Source of the DNA: Nitrospirota bacterium
GTDB lineage: Bacteria; Nitrospirota; Nitrospiria; Nitrospirales; Nitrospiraceae
NCBI GenBank assembly: GCA_018971525.1
Contig: JAGXAR010000009.1
Location: 19,896-83,895 of the forward strand
Length of the DNA: 64,000 nt
Reading direction: 5' to 3'
Shown one piece after another: positions 9,281 through 18,177 of the stretch (position 1 is the first letter of the stretch; each line of letters starts with the position of its first letter). Made by a program: the position numbers and the translations under genes. A model generated the notes under the pieces. It saw only the letters and a program-made list of their open reading frames with translations. It did not search any database and had not been told where the DNA came from.

Positions 9281-9728
9281 GTGATACCTGTTCCTGCCGG
9301 GGCCGTCCTGATTGCGGCGCAGGTGGATGGCTGTCGGGTGCATCGGTTGATGAGGCGGCGACGGGTTGACCGGCGCGTTTGAAGAGCCCATAGGAAAATG
9401 TGATCCAAAAGACCGCCGCGAAGAGTCCTGTCAGAACGGCTGAGAGGATCGTCCCTATTTGTTCGTCGGTCGGTTCTGTCGTGGCCGAGCGGACCTGAAC
9501 CATCGTCACGATGGGCCACGCAAGACTCTCAAGGCCCAGCAACAGGGTGGTCCAGGCCCAGACCAGACCGATCGTGCGCCCCTGCCAGATCAGAAACCCT
9601 GCGACGCCTCCTGAGACGAGAAAGATTCCCCAAGGTGGGAATGAGTCCCACGCCAGCCAGGCACCCGTCGCCACGACGAAGCTGCCAAGCAGGGCATTGA
9701 GTTGGGGGCTCCACCATGTGGTGACCAT
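9240..9728 (-). CDS. small integral membrane protein, unknown function
   Basis: A 162-aa product from an ATG at 9728, with GGAG about 12 bases upstream. Four hydrophobic segments are visible (around LNALLGSFVVATGAWLAW, GIFLVSGGVAGFLIW, GLVWAWTTLLLGLESLAW and LTGLFAAVFWITFSYGLF), then a Pro/Arg-rich cytoplasmic-type tail. A longer frame starting at a TTG at 9845 would overlap the response regulator. Its 3' end overlaps the convergent priA end by 41 bp. I do not recognise the family. Confidence 0.6.
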   Translation of the reverse strand: MVTTWWSPQLNALLGSFVVATGAWLAWDSFPPWGIFLVSGGVAGFLIWQGRTIGLVWAWTTLLLGLESLAWPIVTMVQVRSATTEPTDEQIGTILSAVLTGLFAAVFWITFSYGLFKRAGQPVAASSTDAPDSHPPAPQSGRPRQEQVSPTTSRSDRRRHRT

Positions 9729-9828
9729 ACCGGTTGGGTTCTCCGTGGGCGATGCGCGGGCTAGTGTGAGTTCTGACGGGGTGGTTGTCAATGGAGGTGC
9801 CCGTTGGCGGGCTGGGAACGAAACAAGG

Positions 9829-10200
9829 CTAGGCTTGCAATTCAACTTGGATGGTGTCGAGGAGGGCCTTCATCTCAAAAGGCTTCTGAAGAGTGCGGTG
9901 GGCGCCCAACATTTTGGCGACGTCGAGAAAATTGAGAATACCAATCATGTCACTGCCGCCGGTGATCGCGATGACTTTCACCTTTGGGAATTCCCGTCGC
10001 AACGTGGCGATGGTTTCCAGGCCATCCTGATCGGGCATGAGAATGTCCATAATGACCAGGTCGGCCGGGGCTAGCCGATACTGCTGGAGGGCCTCCTTCC
10101 CATCACGCGCTTCCGTGACGTGATAGCCGGCTTGCTCCAATGCTTCGTGAAGCAGTTGGCGGATTTGGTCTTCGTCATCGACGACTAGAATAGATGGCAT
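9829..10200 (-). CDS. single-domain response regulator (CheY-like receiver)
   Basis: A 123-aa stand-alone receiver domain with no output domain. It begins MPSILVVDDEDQIRQLL, with the acidic pocket in VVDDED, the phospho-acceptor Asp in DLVIMDILMPDQDG, the conserved Thr/Ser region AITGG, and the Lys of LQKPFEM. The ATG at 10200 is preceded by GAGGGATAC; a frame extending to 10305 adds residues with no family match. No histidine kinase is adjacent, so its partner must be elsewhere. Such proteins usually act through protein-protein contacts or phosphorelay. Confidence 0.9.
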   Translation of the reverse strand: MPSILVVDDEDQIRQLLHEALEQAGYHVTEARDGKEALQQYRLAPADLVIMDILMPDQDGLETIATLRREFPKVKVIAITGGSDMIGILNFLDVAKMLGAHRTLQKPFEMKALLDTIQVELQA

Positions 10201-10323
10201 CGTATCCCTCGGCTTCGGTGAATGACTTCGGATCTCGGTTCCCTGCGCTGCTGGGTCTTCCAGAGTAGACTTCCGGACTGTACCATCTCCCTGATGAGCG
10301 GGCAAACAAACAATGCGTCCTCG

Positions 10324-10596
10324 TCAGTGCCGGTGCCATATCAACATCGACACGAAGGAGCTTGATGTTCGGTTCGGCTGATGGTGAGGCTCCTGGACAT
10401 GAACAATGGTACGGTGAGGCAGAGTAAAACCAGTCACGTCGCTGAGACCACCGCTGCGTTCGAAGAATGCGAGAGTCGTTGTTGATAATTCATTGAGGAG
10501 AAGCGGGACTGTGGGTGTGGGAAAACGCACCGGGGCCGTGCCGGTGGTGAAATCCTGGGTCGTCAGTTGGGGGCTGTCAGCATGCACCGACTTCAT
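10324..10596 (-). CDS. possible hypothetical protein, 90 aa
   Basis: ATG at 10596 with GAGGT about 10 bases upstream. The product has no signal peptide and no recognised motif. It lies in the 530-bp gap between the receiver gene and tRNA-Leu. The ribosome site is the only positive evidence, so this may not be a gene. Nothing else was recognised in 10201-10734. Confidence 0.3.
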   Translation of the reverse strand: MKSVHADSPQLTTQDFTTGTAPVRFPTPTVPLLLNELSTTTLAFFERSGGLSDVTGFTLPHRTIVHVQEPHHQPNRTSSSFVSMLIWHRH

Positions 10597-10734
10597 CGCG
10601 ATCCACCTCAGCCGGTTGGTCAGTGGCGGTTCGTTGCACGGGGTCAATGGGGAAGGCGCAGCGTCCTGCGGAACGGGAACAGGAGTCTAGATTTGAACGA
10701 GTCGGAGACACGGGGGTCAGCAGGAAGAAAGAGG

Positions 10735-10818
10735 TGGTGCCGAAGGCGGGACTTGAACCCGCACGGCTTGCGCCACACGCCCCTCAAACGTGCGTGTCTG
10801 CCATTTCACCACTTCGGC
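10735..10818 (-). tRNA. tRNA-Leu (GAG)
   Basis: Class II tRNA with a 7-bp acceptor (GCCGAAG with CTTCGGC), discriminator A and an encoded CCA. The anticodon stem CACGT/GCGTG holds the loop TTGAGGG, so the anticodon is GAG (Leu, CUC/CUU). A long variable arm and a canonical T-loop (TTCAAGT) are present. Confidence 0.95.
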
Positions 10819-10936
10819 ATCTGAGGTCACTTCGAAGACGAGGGAGCTGCATTATAGAAGTGGGCCAAAATCCTTGTCAATCAATAGACGCTCCGGTAGA
10901 ATTGAACGGCTCATACTCACCGGGTCCTCCAACGTT

Positions 10937-11647
10937 GTGCAGAGTCACCACAGCCCCACTTCCACGCTTGACGATGTTGCTGAACGACGGGCACAAGGGT
11001 CCGTCGCCGCGTTGTTTGACGTCGACAACACACTTCTGCCGGGAGAGGCCAGCGAGGTACGGTTCTTCCGGTTTCTGTGGCGGCGTGGTCTGGTGGGATG
11101 GGGCGAGTTGAGTCGGAGTGCGGCCTGGCTGGCGGGGCACGTGCCCCCGTTCTCGCTGCATTCGCTCCGAGAACGAAAAGTCTATCTGACGGGCAAGCGT
11201 TCCACAGACATTGAATCGTATGCGAGGGAGTTCTGTCAGGCCGAGATGATCGGCAAGCTGTCTCTGCAGGGTCGCGCAAGGCTGGACGCGCATCGACAGG
11301 CCGGTCACCAGCTGATTCTTGTGACTGGCGCGCCTGAGTTTTTGATCGGGCCCCTTGCGGAGTTTTTGGACGTGCGCACGGTCTTCGCGGCGAAGCCGGA
11401 GCAGCGGGATTCAGTCTATACCGGTGCGTTGATTCCCCCGTTGCCCTATGGTCCTGGCAAGCGTGAGCTGATCCTCGCCCATGCTCAGGGAATGGGCCTT
11501 GATCTGGCCGGTTCCTACGCCTATGGCGACAGTCCCGGCGATCACGACCTTCTTGAACTGGTCGGGTATCCCTTGGTGGTCAATCCGATCCGGGGCATGG
11601 CCCGTACGGCGCGCCGCCGCGGCTGGCCTGTCACGATGTGGAAGTAG
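10937..11647 (+). CDS. HAD-superfamily phosphatase, SerB-like (subfamily IB)
   Basis: Predicted Mg-dependent phosphomonoesterase. HAD motif I is FDVDNTLL with the nucleophilic Asp; motif II is in LILVTGAPEF; motif III Lys is in GPGKRELI; motif IV is YGDSPGDHDLLE. About 236 aa from a GTG at 10937. The start is uncertain: the frame is open back to 10790 but that part lies in the tRNA-Leu gene. No clear ribosome site is visible. IB members include phosphoserine and acyl-phosphate-type phosphatases; the substrate cannot be read from the sequence. Confidence 0.8.
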   Translation: MQSHHSPTSTLDDVAERRAQGSVAALFDVDNTLLPGEASEVRFFRFLWRRGLVGWGELSRSAAWLAGHVPPFSLHSLRERKVYLTGKRSTDIESYAREFCQAEMIGKLSLQGRARLDAHRQAGHQLILVTGAPEFLIGPLAEFLDVRTVFAAKPEQRDSVYTGALIPPLPYGPGKRELILAHAQGMGLDLAGSYAYGDSPGDHDLLELVGYPLVVNPIRGMARTARRRGWPVTMWK

Positions 11648-11743
11648 AGCCGTGAATCGTTCGACGTTAACCGATTTTTCGCTCATACAGTTTCTGCACG
11701 TTTCCGGCTCGCGTTCCACCGTCAAGGTTTAACGTCTTGAGTT

Positions 11744-12379
11744 ATGCGCATTACCGAGATCTTCCATAGTATTCAAGGCGAGTCGAGCTACGTCGGACAG
11801 CCCTGTGTGTTTATACGGCTGACCGGATGCCCACTCCGCTGCACCTGGTGCGATACCGACTATGCTTTTTACGGAGGGCACGAGTACTCGATTGATGAGG
11901 TCCTGGGGAAGGTGCATAGCTATGGGTGCGGCCTCGTGGAGGTCACCGGAGGAGAACCGCTTGCCCAACCTGAGAGTCTCCGGTTCATTACCGGACTGTG
12001 CGATGCCGGCTATACAGTTCTCCTTGAGACCAGCGGCGCAGTCGATATCGCGCCAGTTGATCCACGTGCGCATGTCATCCTGGATGTGAAGTGTCCGGGG
12101 AGCGGCATGACAGATCGGATGTACTGGCCGAATCTTTCCAGGCTGGCGGTCAAAGACGAGGCGAAGTTTGTCCTGGCCAATCGAGCCGATTACGACTGGG
12201 CCCGTGAGATTCTTACCCGGTATGACTTAGCCATCCGCTGTATGGTGCTCTTTAGTCCGGTCTTCGGTACGCTCGATATGCGTCAGCTGGCAGAATGGAT
12301 TCTGGCCGATCGTCTGCCGGTGCGTTTCCAATTGCAGATGCACAAGTACATATGGGCACCGGATATGCGAGGGGTGTGA
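11744..12379 (+). CDS. queE: 7-carboxy-7-deazaguanine synthase, radical SAM
   Basis: Catalyses the ring contraction of 6-carboxytetrahydropterin in queuosine/7-deazaguanine synthesis. The 211-aa protein begins MRITEIFHSIQGESSYVGQP, the typical QueE N-terminus. The radical-SAM Cys triad is CPLRCTWC, followed by the GGEPL motif of SAM binding and ETSGAVDI. The C-terminal FQLQMHKYIW motif is also family-typical. No other que genes are near. Confidence 0.93.
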   Translation: MRITEIFHSIQGESSYVGQPCVFIRLTGCPLRCTWCDTDYAFYGGHEYSIDEVLGKVHSYGCGLVEVTGGEPLAQPESLRFITGLCDAGYTVLLETSGAVDIAPVDPRAHVILDVKCPGSGMTDRMYWPNLSRLAVKDEAKFVLANRADYDWAREILTRYDLAIRCMVLFSPVFGTLDMRQLAEWILADRLPVRFQLQMHKYIWAPDMRGV

Positions 12380-12479
12380 GGAGCGCGAAGCGTATCTCGT
12401 GATGCGTGACGCGCAGGAAGGCAACTGATCGATGGACGAAAACGACGCTTCACGAGCGACGAGAACGAAGGAGACGTGA

Positions 12480-13991
12480 ATGAAGATCATGCAGGTTAAG
12501 GTACAGGTTGGGCGAGCGGAGACCGCAGCCACAGAGGTGTTGGTGGTCACGCATTGTGAAGGAGAGGGATTGGCCAAACAGGACGCGGCCCTGCTCGACC
12601 GGGCTCTCGGGGGTTCGTTGCGCAAGCTGGTGCAATCCAAGGAATTCGAAGGTAAGGCCAACGAAGTATTGCTGTATCACACGCAGGGCAAAGTACCTGC
12701 GAAGCGGCTTGTGCTGGTCGGTTTGGGCAAGAAGAACGAGGTTACGCTTGAGACGATCCGGCAAGCGATGGGCTCAGCCGCGAAGCGCGTTCGTCAGGCG
12801 AAGGCCGGCTCCTTTACGGTAGTGCTTCCGACCGTGATGCCTGGCGGGATGTCATTGGTCGAGGTGGCGCAAGCGATGGTTGAAGGGGCGATCCTGGGCA
12901 GTTATCAGTTCACCGTCTATCGGAGCGAGGCTGCCTCCGGGCAAGACGTGGCGGGGATGAGGATTCTCATCCAGCAGAAGGGTCAGTTGCGGCAGGTCAC
13001 TGAAGGAGTCCGGCGCGGCGTCGCTACGGCAGAGGCAACTGTTTTTGTCCGAGACCTCTGTAATCATCCCTCTAACGTCCTGAATCCCACCAGGGTCGCC
13101 AACGAAGCGAAGACCATCGCCAAAGCTGAAGGGATCACGATCAAGATTCTCGAGCAGAAAGAGATGGAGCGCTTGGGGATGGGTGCGCTGCTCGGTGTGG
13201 CGCGCGGGAGTCAGGAACCGCCCAAGTTCATCATCCTCGAATACAACGGAGCCAGGAAAAAAGACGGGCGGCCGGTCGTGCTGGTCGGGAAAACGATCAC
13301 CTTCGATACTGGCGGGATCTCGCTGAAGCCTGCCGAGAACATGGAACACATGAAGGCAGATATGACGGGGGGGGCCGAAGTGCTGGCCTCGATCCGGGCG
13401 GCGGCCAGACTCAAGCTCCCGCTGCGTCTCATCAGTATCTTGCCCGTGGCGGAAAACATGCCGGGTGGTCGGGCGATGAAGCCGGGCGATATCGTGAAGA
13501 CGCTGTCGGGGAAGACCGTCGAAGTACAGAACACGGATGCGGAAGGCCGGCTCATCCTGGCCGACGGCCTCGCCTATGCGATGCGCTATAAGCCGGCGGC
13601 CTTGATCGACATTGCGACGCTCACGGGGGCCTGTGTGGTGGCGCTCGGGCAATTCGCAATCGGGATGTTCGGGAGTGACCCGACGCTCAAAGAACAGGTT
13701 CGGAAGTCGGGGCAGAAGGCCGGCGAGCGGGTGTGGGAGATGCCCTTGTGGGAGGAATATTTCGAACAGCTCAAGAGTGACGTCGCCGATATGCGCAACA
13801 TCGGCGGCCGTGGCGGCGGCATGATCACCGCGGCGCTCTTTCTGAGCAAGTTCGTGGGGGACTGTCCGTGGGTGCACCTCGATATTGCCAGTACGGATTG
13901 GAGCGAGCGGGAACGGGCCTACATCCCGAAGGGTCCCACCGCGATTGGAACCAGGTTATTGGTGCAGTACCTGATAGATCGGAGTCTCTAA
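12480..13991 (+). CDS. pepA: leucyl (cytosol) aminopeptidase, M17
   Basis: Two-metal aminopeptidase of 503 aa, the usual PepA length. The signature NTDAEGRL lies around residues 350-357, and the metal ligands GKTITFDTGGISLKP, KADMTGGAEV and the catalytic Lys/Arg surroundings are all present. The N-terminal macro-like domain precedes the catalytic domain. The ATG at 12480 is preceded by GGAGA. It begins a run of co-oriented genes; nagZ follows within 17 bp. PepA proteins can also bind DNA; nothing here decides whether this one does. Confidence 0.96.
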   Translation: MKIMQVKVQVGRAETAATEVLVVTHCEGEGLAKQDAALLDRALGGSLRKLVQSKEFEGKANEVLLYHTQGKVPAKRLVLVGLGKKNEVTLETIRQAMGSAAKRVRQAKAGSFTVVLPTVMPGGMSLVEVAQAMVEGAILGSYQFTVYRSEAASGQDVAGMRILIQQKGQLRQVTEGVRRGVATAEATVFVRDLCNHPSNVLNPTRVANEAKTIAKAEGITIKILEQKEMERLGMGALLGVARGSQEPPKFIILEYNGARKKDGRPVVLVGKTITFDTGGISLKPAENMEHMKADMTGGAEVLASIRAAARLKLPLRLISILPVAENMPGGRAMKPGDIVKTLSGKTVEVQNTDAEGRLILADGLAYAMRYKPAALIDIATLTGACVVALGQFAIGMFGSDPTLKEQVRKSGQKAGERVWEMPLWEEYFEQLKSDVADMRNIGGRGGGMITAALFLSKFVGDCPWVHLDIASTDWSERERAYIPKGPTAIGTRLLVQYLIDRSL

Positions 13992-14008
13992 CGTTGGAAC
14001 GACATCGC

Positions 14009-15109
14009 ATGACCTCGCGCGAAAAGATCGGCCAGCTCTTCGTGGTCGGGTTTCTGGGCACGTCGGTGACGCCCGATCTGGCCTCGTTTATTAAAGAGTA
14101 CAAGCCGGGCGGTGTCATTCTCTTCTCGCGAAATCTAGAGAGCGTCCAGCAGATGGTCGAACTGACCAACGATCTGCAGGCCTGTAGCCCTCATTCGCCT
14201 CTGTTGATCTCGATCGATCAAGAAGGTGGTCGGGTATCCCGTCTTCCGAAGGGTTTTACGATTTTCCCGCCCTGCGACCTGTTGGGCCGCTGCAACTCAA
14301 CCGAACTGGCCTATGCGGCTGCGGCCACCATTGCCAAGGAGCTGAGGGCGGTGGGCGTGAACATGAATATGGCGCCGGTCCTTGACGTGAACAGCAATCC
14401 GGACAATCCGGTCATCGGAGACCGCGCGTTCGGCACGACGGCGGATGTGGTCTGTGAGCTGGGGTCGGCGACGGCGGCGGGGCTGCAAGACAACAAGGTC
14501 GTGGCCTGCGGGAAACATTTCCCGGGTCATGGCGATACGAATGCCGATTCCCACAAAGAACTTCCGGTGGTCGAAGCATCGCGGGAGCGATTGGAGGCTG
14601 TCGAATTTCCCCCGTTCCGCCGTGCCGTTGAGCAGGGTGTCGCATCGATGATGACGGCGCACGTGCTCTACCGCGCCCTCGATCCGGAATTGCCCGCGAC
14701 GCTCTCGCCGATTATCATCAACGGTTTCTTACGCCAGGAGCTGCGATACGACGGAGTGGTCTTGACGGATGACTTAGAGATGCACGCGATCATCGATCAT
14801 TACGGGGTGGAAGACGCAGCGGTTCGTGCAGTGCTGGCAGGATGCGATGTCCTGTTGATTTGTAAAGATCGGGATCGGGAAGTCGCCGCCTTCGGGGCCG
14901 TAGAGCAGGCTGTGGCGTCCGGCACGATCTCCATCGAACGATTGAACCTTTCTGCGGCTCGAATCGCCCGCCTGAAAGACCGGTTTGTGGCGCCCTATCG
15001 GCCGGTGACGATCTCCGACGCGAAGCTCGTTGCGGGCTGTCGAACCCATCAGGCGTTGTTGCATACGATCGAACAGGTTCGGACGAGGTTATCGAACGTT
15101 GTGATATAG
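14009..15109 (+). CDS. nagZ: beta-N-acetylhexosaminidase, GH3 (peptidoglycan recycling)
   Basis: Removes N-acetylglucosamine from muropeptides. From the ATG at 14009 it is 366 aa, close to NagZ length; a TTG at 13994 is an alternative start. Key motifs are LISIDQEGGRVSRLP, the KHFPGHGDT block with the catalytic His-Asp loop around residue 170, and VLTDDLEMHAI. It follows pepA by 17 bp. Confidence 0.93.
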   Translation: MTSREKIGQLFVVGFLGTSVTPDLASFIKEYKPGGVILFSRNLESVQQMVELTNDLQACSPHSPLLISIDQEGGRVSRLPKGFTIFPPCDLLGRCNSTELAYAAAATIAKELRAVGVNMNMAPVLDVNSNPDNPVIGDRAFGTTADVVCELGSATAAGLQDNKVVACGKHFPGHGDTNADSHKELPVVEASRERLEAVEFPPFRRAVEQGVASMMTAHVLYRALDPELPATLSPIIINGFLRQELRYDGVVLTDDLEMHAIIDHYGVEDAAVRAVLAGCDVLLICKDRDREVAAFGAVEQAVASGTISIERLNLSAARIARLKDRFVAPYRPVTISDAKLVAGCRTHQALLHTIEQVRTRLSNVVI

Positions 15110-15144
15110 CGCGAGAGAGATTTGGCTCTGGATAGGGAGGGGTT

Positions 15145-15531
15145 ATGGCACTGAAGAAGGGCGATGTCCTCGATGAATTCAAGCGGCATCCACATGCCTG
15201 TGGGTTGGTCGTCAAAGTCATGGGCGGTGGCGAGGGATTTGAGAAGATCGTCTGTTGCGGCCATGCCCTGACAGAAGAGGATTTGGTGCCCGATGTGGCG
15301 ACCGCGCGTGGACGGAAAAAGGGGAACTTGCCCCCTGCCGTCGTTCTCGACGAAAAGAAGCTGTATCCGGAATCCTGCGGGCTCCGCGTCATGATCATAG
15401 ACGGAGGAGCCGGCTTCACAGAAATTCGCTGCTGTGGTCATTCGCTGACGGCCAGCTCGATGCGGGATCTTCAATATGGCAAGATGCGGGGACCTGAACC
15501 CGACGTGACGGGGCCGGCGGGAACAGCCTAG
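15145..15531 (+). CDS. hypothetical protein with duplicated Cys-Gly/CCGH motif
   Basis: A 128-aa soluble protein with no known family. It is an internal duplication: residues about 11-48 and 73-109 share the pattern PxxCGL-V-(x4)-GGxGFxxIxCCGHxLT. Each half has one Cys followed about 18 residues later by Cys-Cys-Gly-His, a plausible metal or Fe-S site. A ribosome site (GGAGGGG) lies 3-4 bases before the ATG. It sits between nagZ and a PsiE-like membrane protein, 2 bp after its own stop by the nearest GTG. Confidence 0.75.
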   Translation: MALKKGDVLDEFKRHPHACGLVVKVMGGGEGFEKIVCCGHALTEEDLVPDVATARGRKKGNLPPAVVLDEKKLYPESCGLRVMIIDGGAGFTEIRCCGHSLTASSMRDLQYGKMRGPEPDVTGPAGTA

Positions 15532-15551
15532 CGGTGTCGGGTGGAGGAATG

Positions 15552-16028
15552 ATGGAGCACCGAAGAGAGCTCATGAAACGTTGGTGCGGTGCCATGGAAT
15601 GGCTCGACCGGCTCGGGTACCTCACTGCAGGATTTAGCCTGCTGGTCCTGGGGATGCTCATCTTCGCCCAGGCCTGGTACGTCTTCGTCACCAAAGCCGG
15701 TCAGATTGGGCTCCTGTCCTCAGGCCTGAAGCTCCTAAACGACCTGCTTCTCGTCATCATTCTGCTCGAGTTGTTCCGAACCGTCATCCGGTTTCTACAG
15801 ACGGAAATCCTCGATCTCGAACCCTATCTTGCCGTCGGCATCATTGCCTGCACGAGGCGAGTCCTCACGGCCAGTGCGGAACTGTCCCATCTTCCTTCCA
15901 TGACCGACACGCAATTTTATCAGTACCTCATGGACGTGGGCTTGAACGTTACGGTCATCATGGTGCTGACCATTGGGGTCTATTTGATTCGCAAGCGCCC
16001 GGTGGAATCCACGACCACGCCACCATAG
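15552..16028 (+). CDS. PsiE-like integral membrane protein
   Basis: About 158 aa with four hydrophobic segments (GYLTAGFSLLVLGMLIFAQA, LLNDLLLVIILLELFRTVIR, YLAVGIIACTRRVLTA and VTVIMVLTIGVYLIRKR). The ILLELFRT and LAVGIIACTRRVL blocks resemble the phosphate-starvation-inducible PsiE family. Function in that family is not settled. Three starts are possible: GTG 15534, ATG 15549 and ATG 15552; GGAGG at 15543 favours the last. No Pho box was found. Confidence 0.65.
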   Translation: MEHRRELMKRWCGAMEWLDRLGYLTAGFSLLVLGMLIFAQAWYVFVTKAGQIGLLSSGLKLLNDLLLVIILLELFRTVIRFLQTEILDLEPYLAVGIIACTRRVLTASAELSHLPSMTDTQFYQYLMDVGLNVTVIMVLTIGVYLIRKRPVESTTTPP

Positions 16029-16167
16029 ATTTCCGCTTTTTACAGCGAGTCGCGTCTTTGCTCAGAAGTGATGGCCCGGTTGCCTCCAACTGCCCGCGCA
16101 AGAGGGAGCAACCTCCTTGCCCTCCTCTTCCCTCTTATGGCATCATGCGACCCTCTTGGAGACGGGC

Positions 16168-16590
16168 ATGGCACATTTGCTTGAATACGCCGGTTCCGTG
16201 CATATCTATCTTGGACCGTACCGCGGGAATCCGATTGCCTTGTATTTGAAGCGGACGGAGACCGGGTGCCAGATCGGCCCGAAGGTTTATCCGTGGAATG
16301 ACGTGGTGGGGAGTGGTGACACGCCGAATAAGGCGGCCGCAGATTTCGAAGAGAAATGGAAAACGAAGGGTCTCTCGACGGATATGTACTCCGGTCCCTC
16401 TTGGGAGGGAGGCATCAAGCCCGAGAAACCTGCTCCTCCCAAGCCGCCCGCTCCTCCCAAACCAGCGGTGTCCGCTGCTGCAGCAGCACCAGCGGGCCAG
16501 CCAGCCGTCACTCCAGCCTCTCCGGCTGTTTCGGCTAACACGACTCCTACTCCAGCCCCGGCGGCTCAGCCCGCAGACGAATCGAACTAA
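16168..16590 (+). CDS. hypothetical protein with Pro/Ala-rich tail
   Basis: About 140 aa from an ATG at 16168, with GGAG about 7 bases upstream. The first 75 residues look folded and soluble (MAHLLEYAGSVHIYLGPYRG, then LKRTETGCQIGPKVYPW). A Pro/Lys/Ala-rich low-complexity tail makes up the second half. I do not recognise the family. Its 3' end faces the APC permease with a 10-bp gap. The 16029-16167 gap holds nothing I recognise. Confidence 0.6.
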   Translation: MAHLLEYAGSVHIYLGPYRGNPIALYLKRTETGCQIGPKVYPWNDVVGSGDTPNKAAADFEEKWKTKGLSTDMYSGPSWEGGIKPEKPAPPKPPAPPKPAVSAAAAAPAGQPAVTPASPAVSANTTPTPAPAAQPADESN

Positions 16591-16600
16591 CCCAGTCTAT

Positions 16601-18109
16601 TTAGAGCGAACGTTTTGGAAGGTGGCCTTTAGGAGAAGGGCCGGCCAGTTTGCTGTGTTTCAGGCCGTATCCCATGTAAACCACAATGCCGATAGTGGTC
16701 CAGACTACGAACCGAATCCAGGTGACCCAGGGGAGAAAGCTCATTAAACCGAGGCAGGCCAGCATGCCCAGAATGGGGACGACCGGCATGAAGGGAAGCC
16801 GGAATGGACGGGGCTGGTTGGGTTTCGTGTAGCGCAGGATCACGACACCGATGCAGACCAGGACAAAGGCAAAGAGAGTGCCGATGTTCGTCATGTCCGC
16901 CGCGTCACCGATGGGAATCAGGGCAGCGAGCGTGGCGACGCCGATGCCGGTGAGAATGGTGGCATGGTGAGGCGTGCCATAGCGCGGATGCACGGTTGAA
17001 AGCCAGGGGCTCAAGAGGTGGTCGCGCGACATGGCAAAGAATACCCGGATCTGACCCAGCATCATCACGACGAGAACGCTGGTAATTCCGGCCACGGCTC
17101 CGATCGCCACAATCGCCGCTCCCCACTTGAAGCCCACCATACTCAGTGCTTCGGCCACCGGCGCATGGATGTCGATCTGCGAAGAGGGGATCAAGCCGGT
17201 CAGGACAGCGGCCACGGCGATGTAGAGGACGGTGCAGATGCTGAGTGAGGCAATGATCCCGATCGGCAGATCGCGCTGAGGGTTTTTGGCTTCCTCGGCG
17301 GTCGTCGAGATGGCATCGAATCCGATATAGGCGAAGAACACGATCGCTGCTGCGGCGCCGACACCGGCGAATCCCTGCGGCATGAAGGGCGTCCAGTTGT
17401 CGATATTCACGGCCGGCGTCCCCACAGCAATGAAGAAGAGGATGACCGCGAGCTTCAAGCACACAACGATGCCGGTTGCGCGGGCGCTTTCTTTGATCCC
17501 GATGACGAGAATGATGGTCACGAGTAACACGATAATGGCGGCGGGGAAGTTTGCCACACCCCCGTCAGGCCCTCCGGGTGGATGCGTAGCCCACTGCGGT
17601 AATTCGATTCCGGCCAACCTGAGCAGATTATTGAAATAACCCGACCAGCCGATGGCGACGGCGACACAGGCCACACCGTATTCAAGTATCAAGTTCCAGC
17701 CGGTGAGCCATGCCAGGAATTCCCCCAACGTTGCATATGAGTAGGTATAGGCAGAGCCGGCCACGGGAATCATGGTGGAAAACTCTGCATAGCAGAGTGC
17801 CGCGAAGGCGCAGGTCAGGCCGGAGAGCACGAAGGACAGAATGATTCCAGGCCCGGCCCCAGGCCGGTGGGCATCGCCGACGATGGCGGTGCCAATCAGG
17901 ACAAAGATGCCGGTGCCGATAATCGCACCGATGCCGAGCGCTGTCAGATCCCAGGCCGTGAGGGTCTTTTTCAAACGATGATCGGGATGATCTGCGTCCG
18001 AGAGGATTTGTTCAATGGACTTTGTTCGGCAGAGTCGGCTGATCACCGTCCCTCCTCTGGCCGCGGGGACGGCGAAAGGCGCTGTAGGGTCAATGACCTT
18101 CTGCTCCAT
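16601..18109 (-). CDS. APC-family amino acid permease
   Basis: Integral membrane transporter of 502 aa, with about 12 hydrophobic segments. The family's unwound first helix is seen in ALGIGAIIGTGIFVLIGTA, followed by GPGIILSFVLSGLTCAFAAL and the PVAGSAYTYSYATLGE block. These match cationic-amino-acid-type (YfnA/CAT-like) transporters. It starts 69 bp after the glutamine amidotransferase gene, likely co-transcribed with it. Substrate is not determined by sequence. Confidence 0.88.
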   Translation of the reverse strand: MEQKVIDPTAPFAVPAARGGTVISRLCRTKSIEQILSDADHPDHRLKKTLTAWDLTALGIGAIIGTGIFVLIGTAIVGDAHRPGAGPGIILSFVLSGLTCAFAALCYAEFSTMIPVAGSAYTYSYATLGEFLAWLTGWNLILEYGVACVAVAIGWSGYFNNLLRLAGIELPQWATHPPGGPDGGVANFPAAIIVLLVTIILVIGIKESARATGIVVCLKLAVILFFIAVGTPAVNIDNWTPFMPQGFAGVGAAAAIVFFAYIGFDAISTTAEEAKNPQRDLPIGIIASLSICTVLYIAVAAVLTGLIPSSQIDIHAPVAEALSMVGFKWGAAIVAIGAVAGITSVLVVMMLGQIRVFFAMSRDHLLSPWLSTVHPRYGTPHHATILTGIGVATLAALIPIGDAADMTNIGTLFAFVLVCIGVVILRYTKPNQPRPFRLPFMPVVPILGMLACLGLMSFLPWVTWIRFVVWTTIGIVVYMGYGLKHSKLAGPSPKGHLPKRSL

Positions 18110-18177
18110 ATGAGGTCAAGTATAGCAGGCCTTCTCCATCCGCCTGAGCTGGGAGGCCGGAGGTTCCGCATGGGCTT

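Noticed and set aside
12852..13877. 341-codon minus-strand ORF
   Set aside because: Fully inside pepA on the opposite strand, with His/Arg/Pro-rich composition typical of an antisense shadow.
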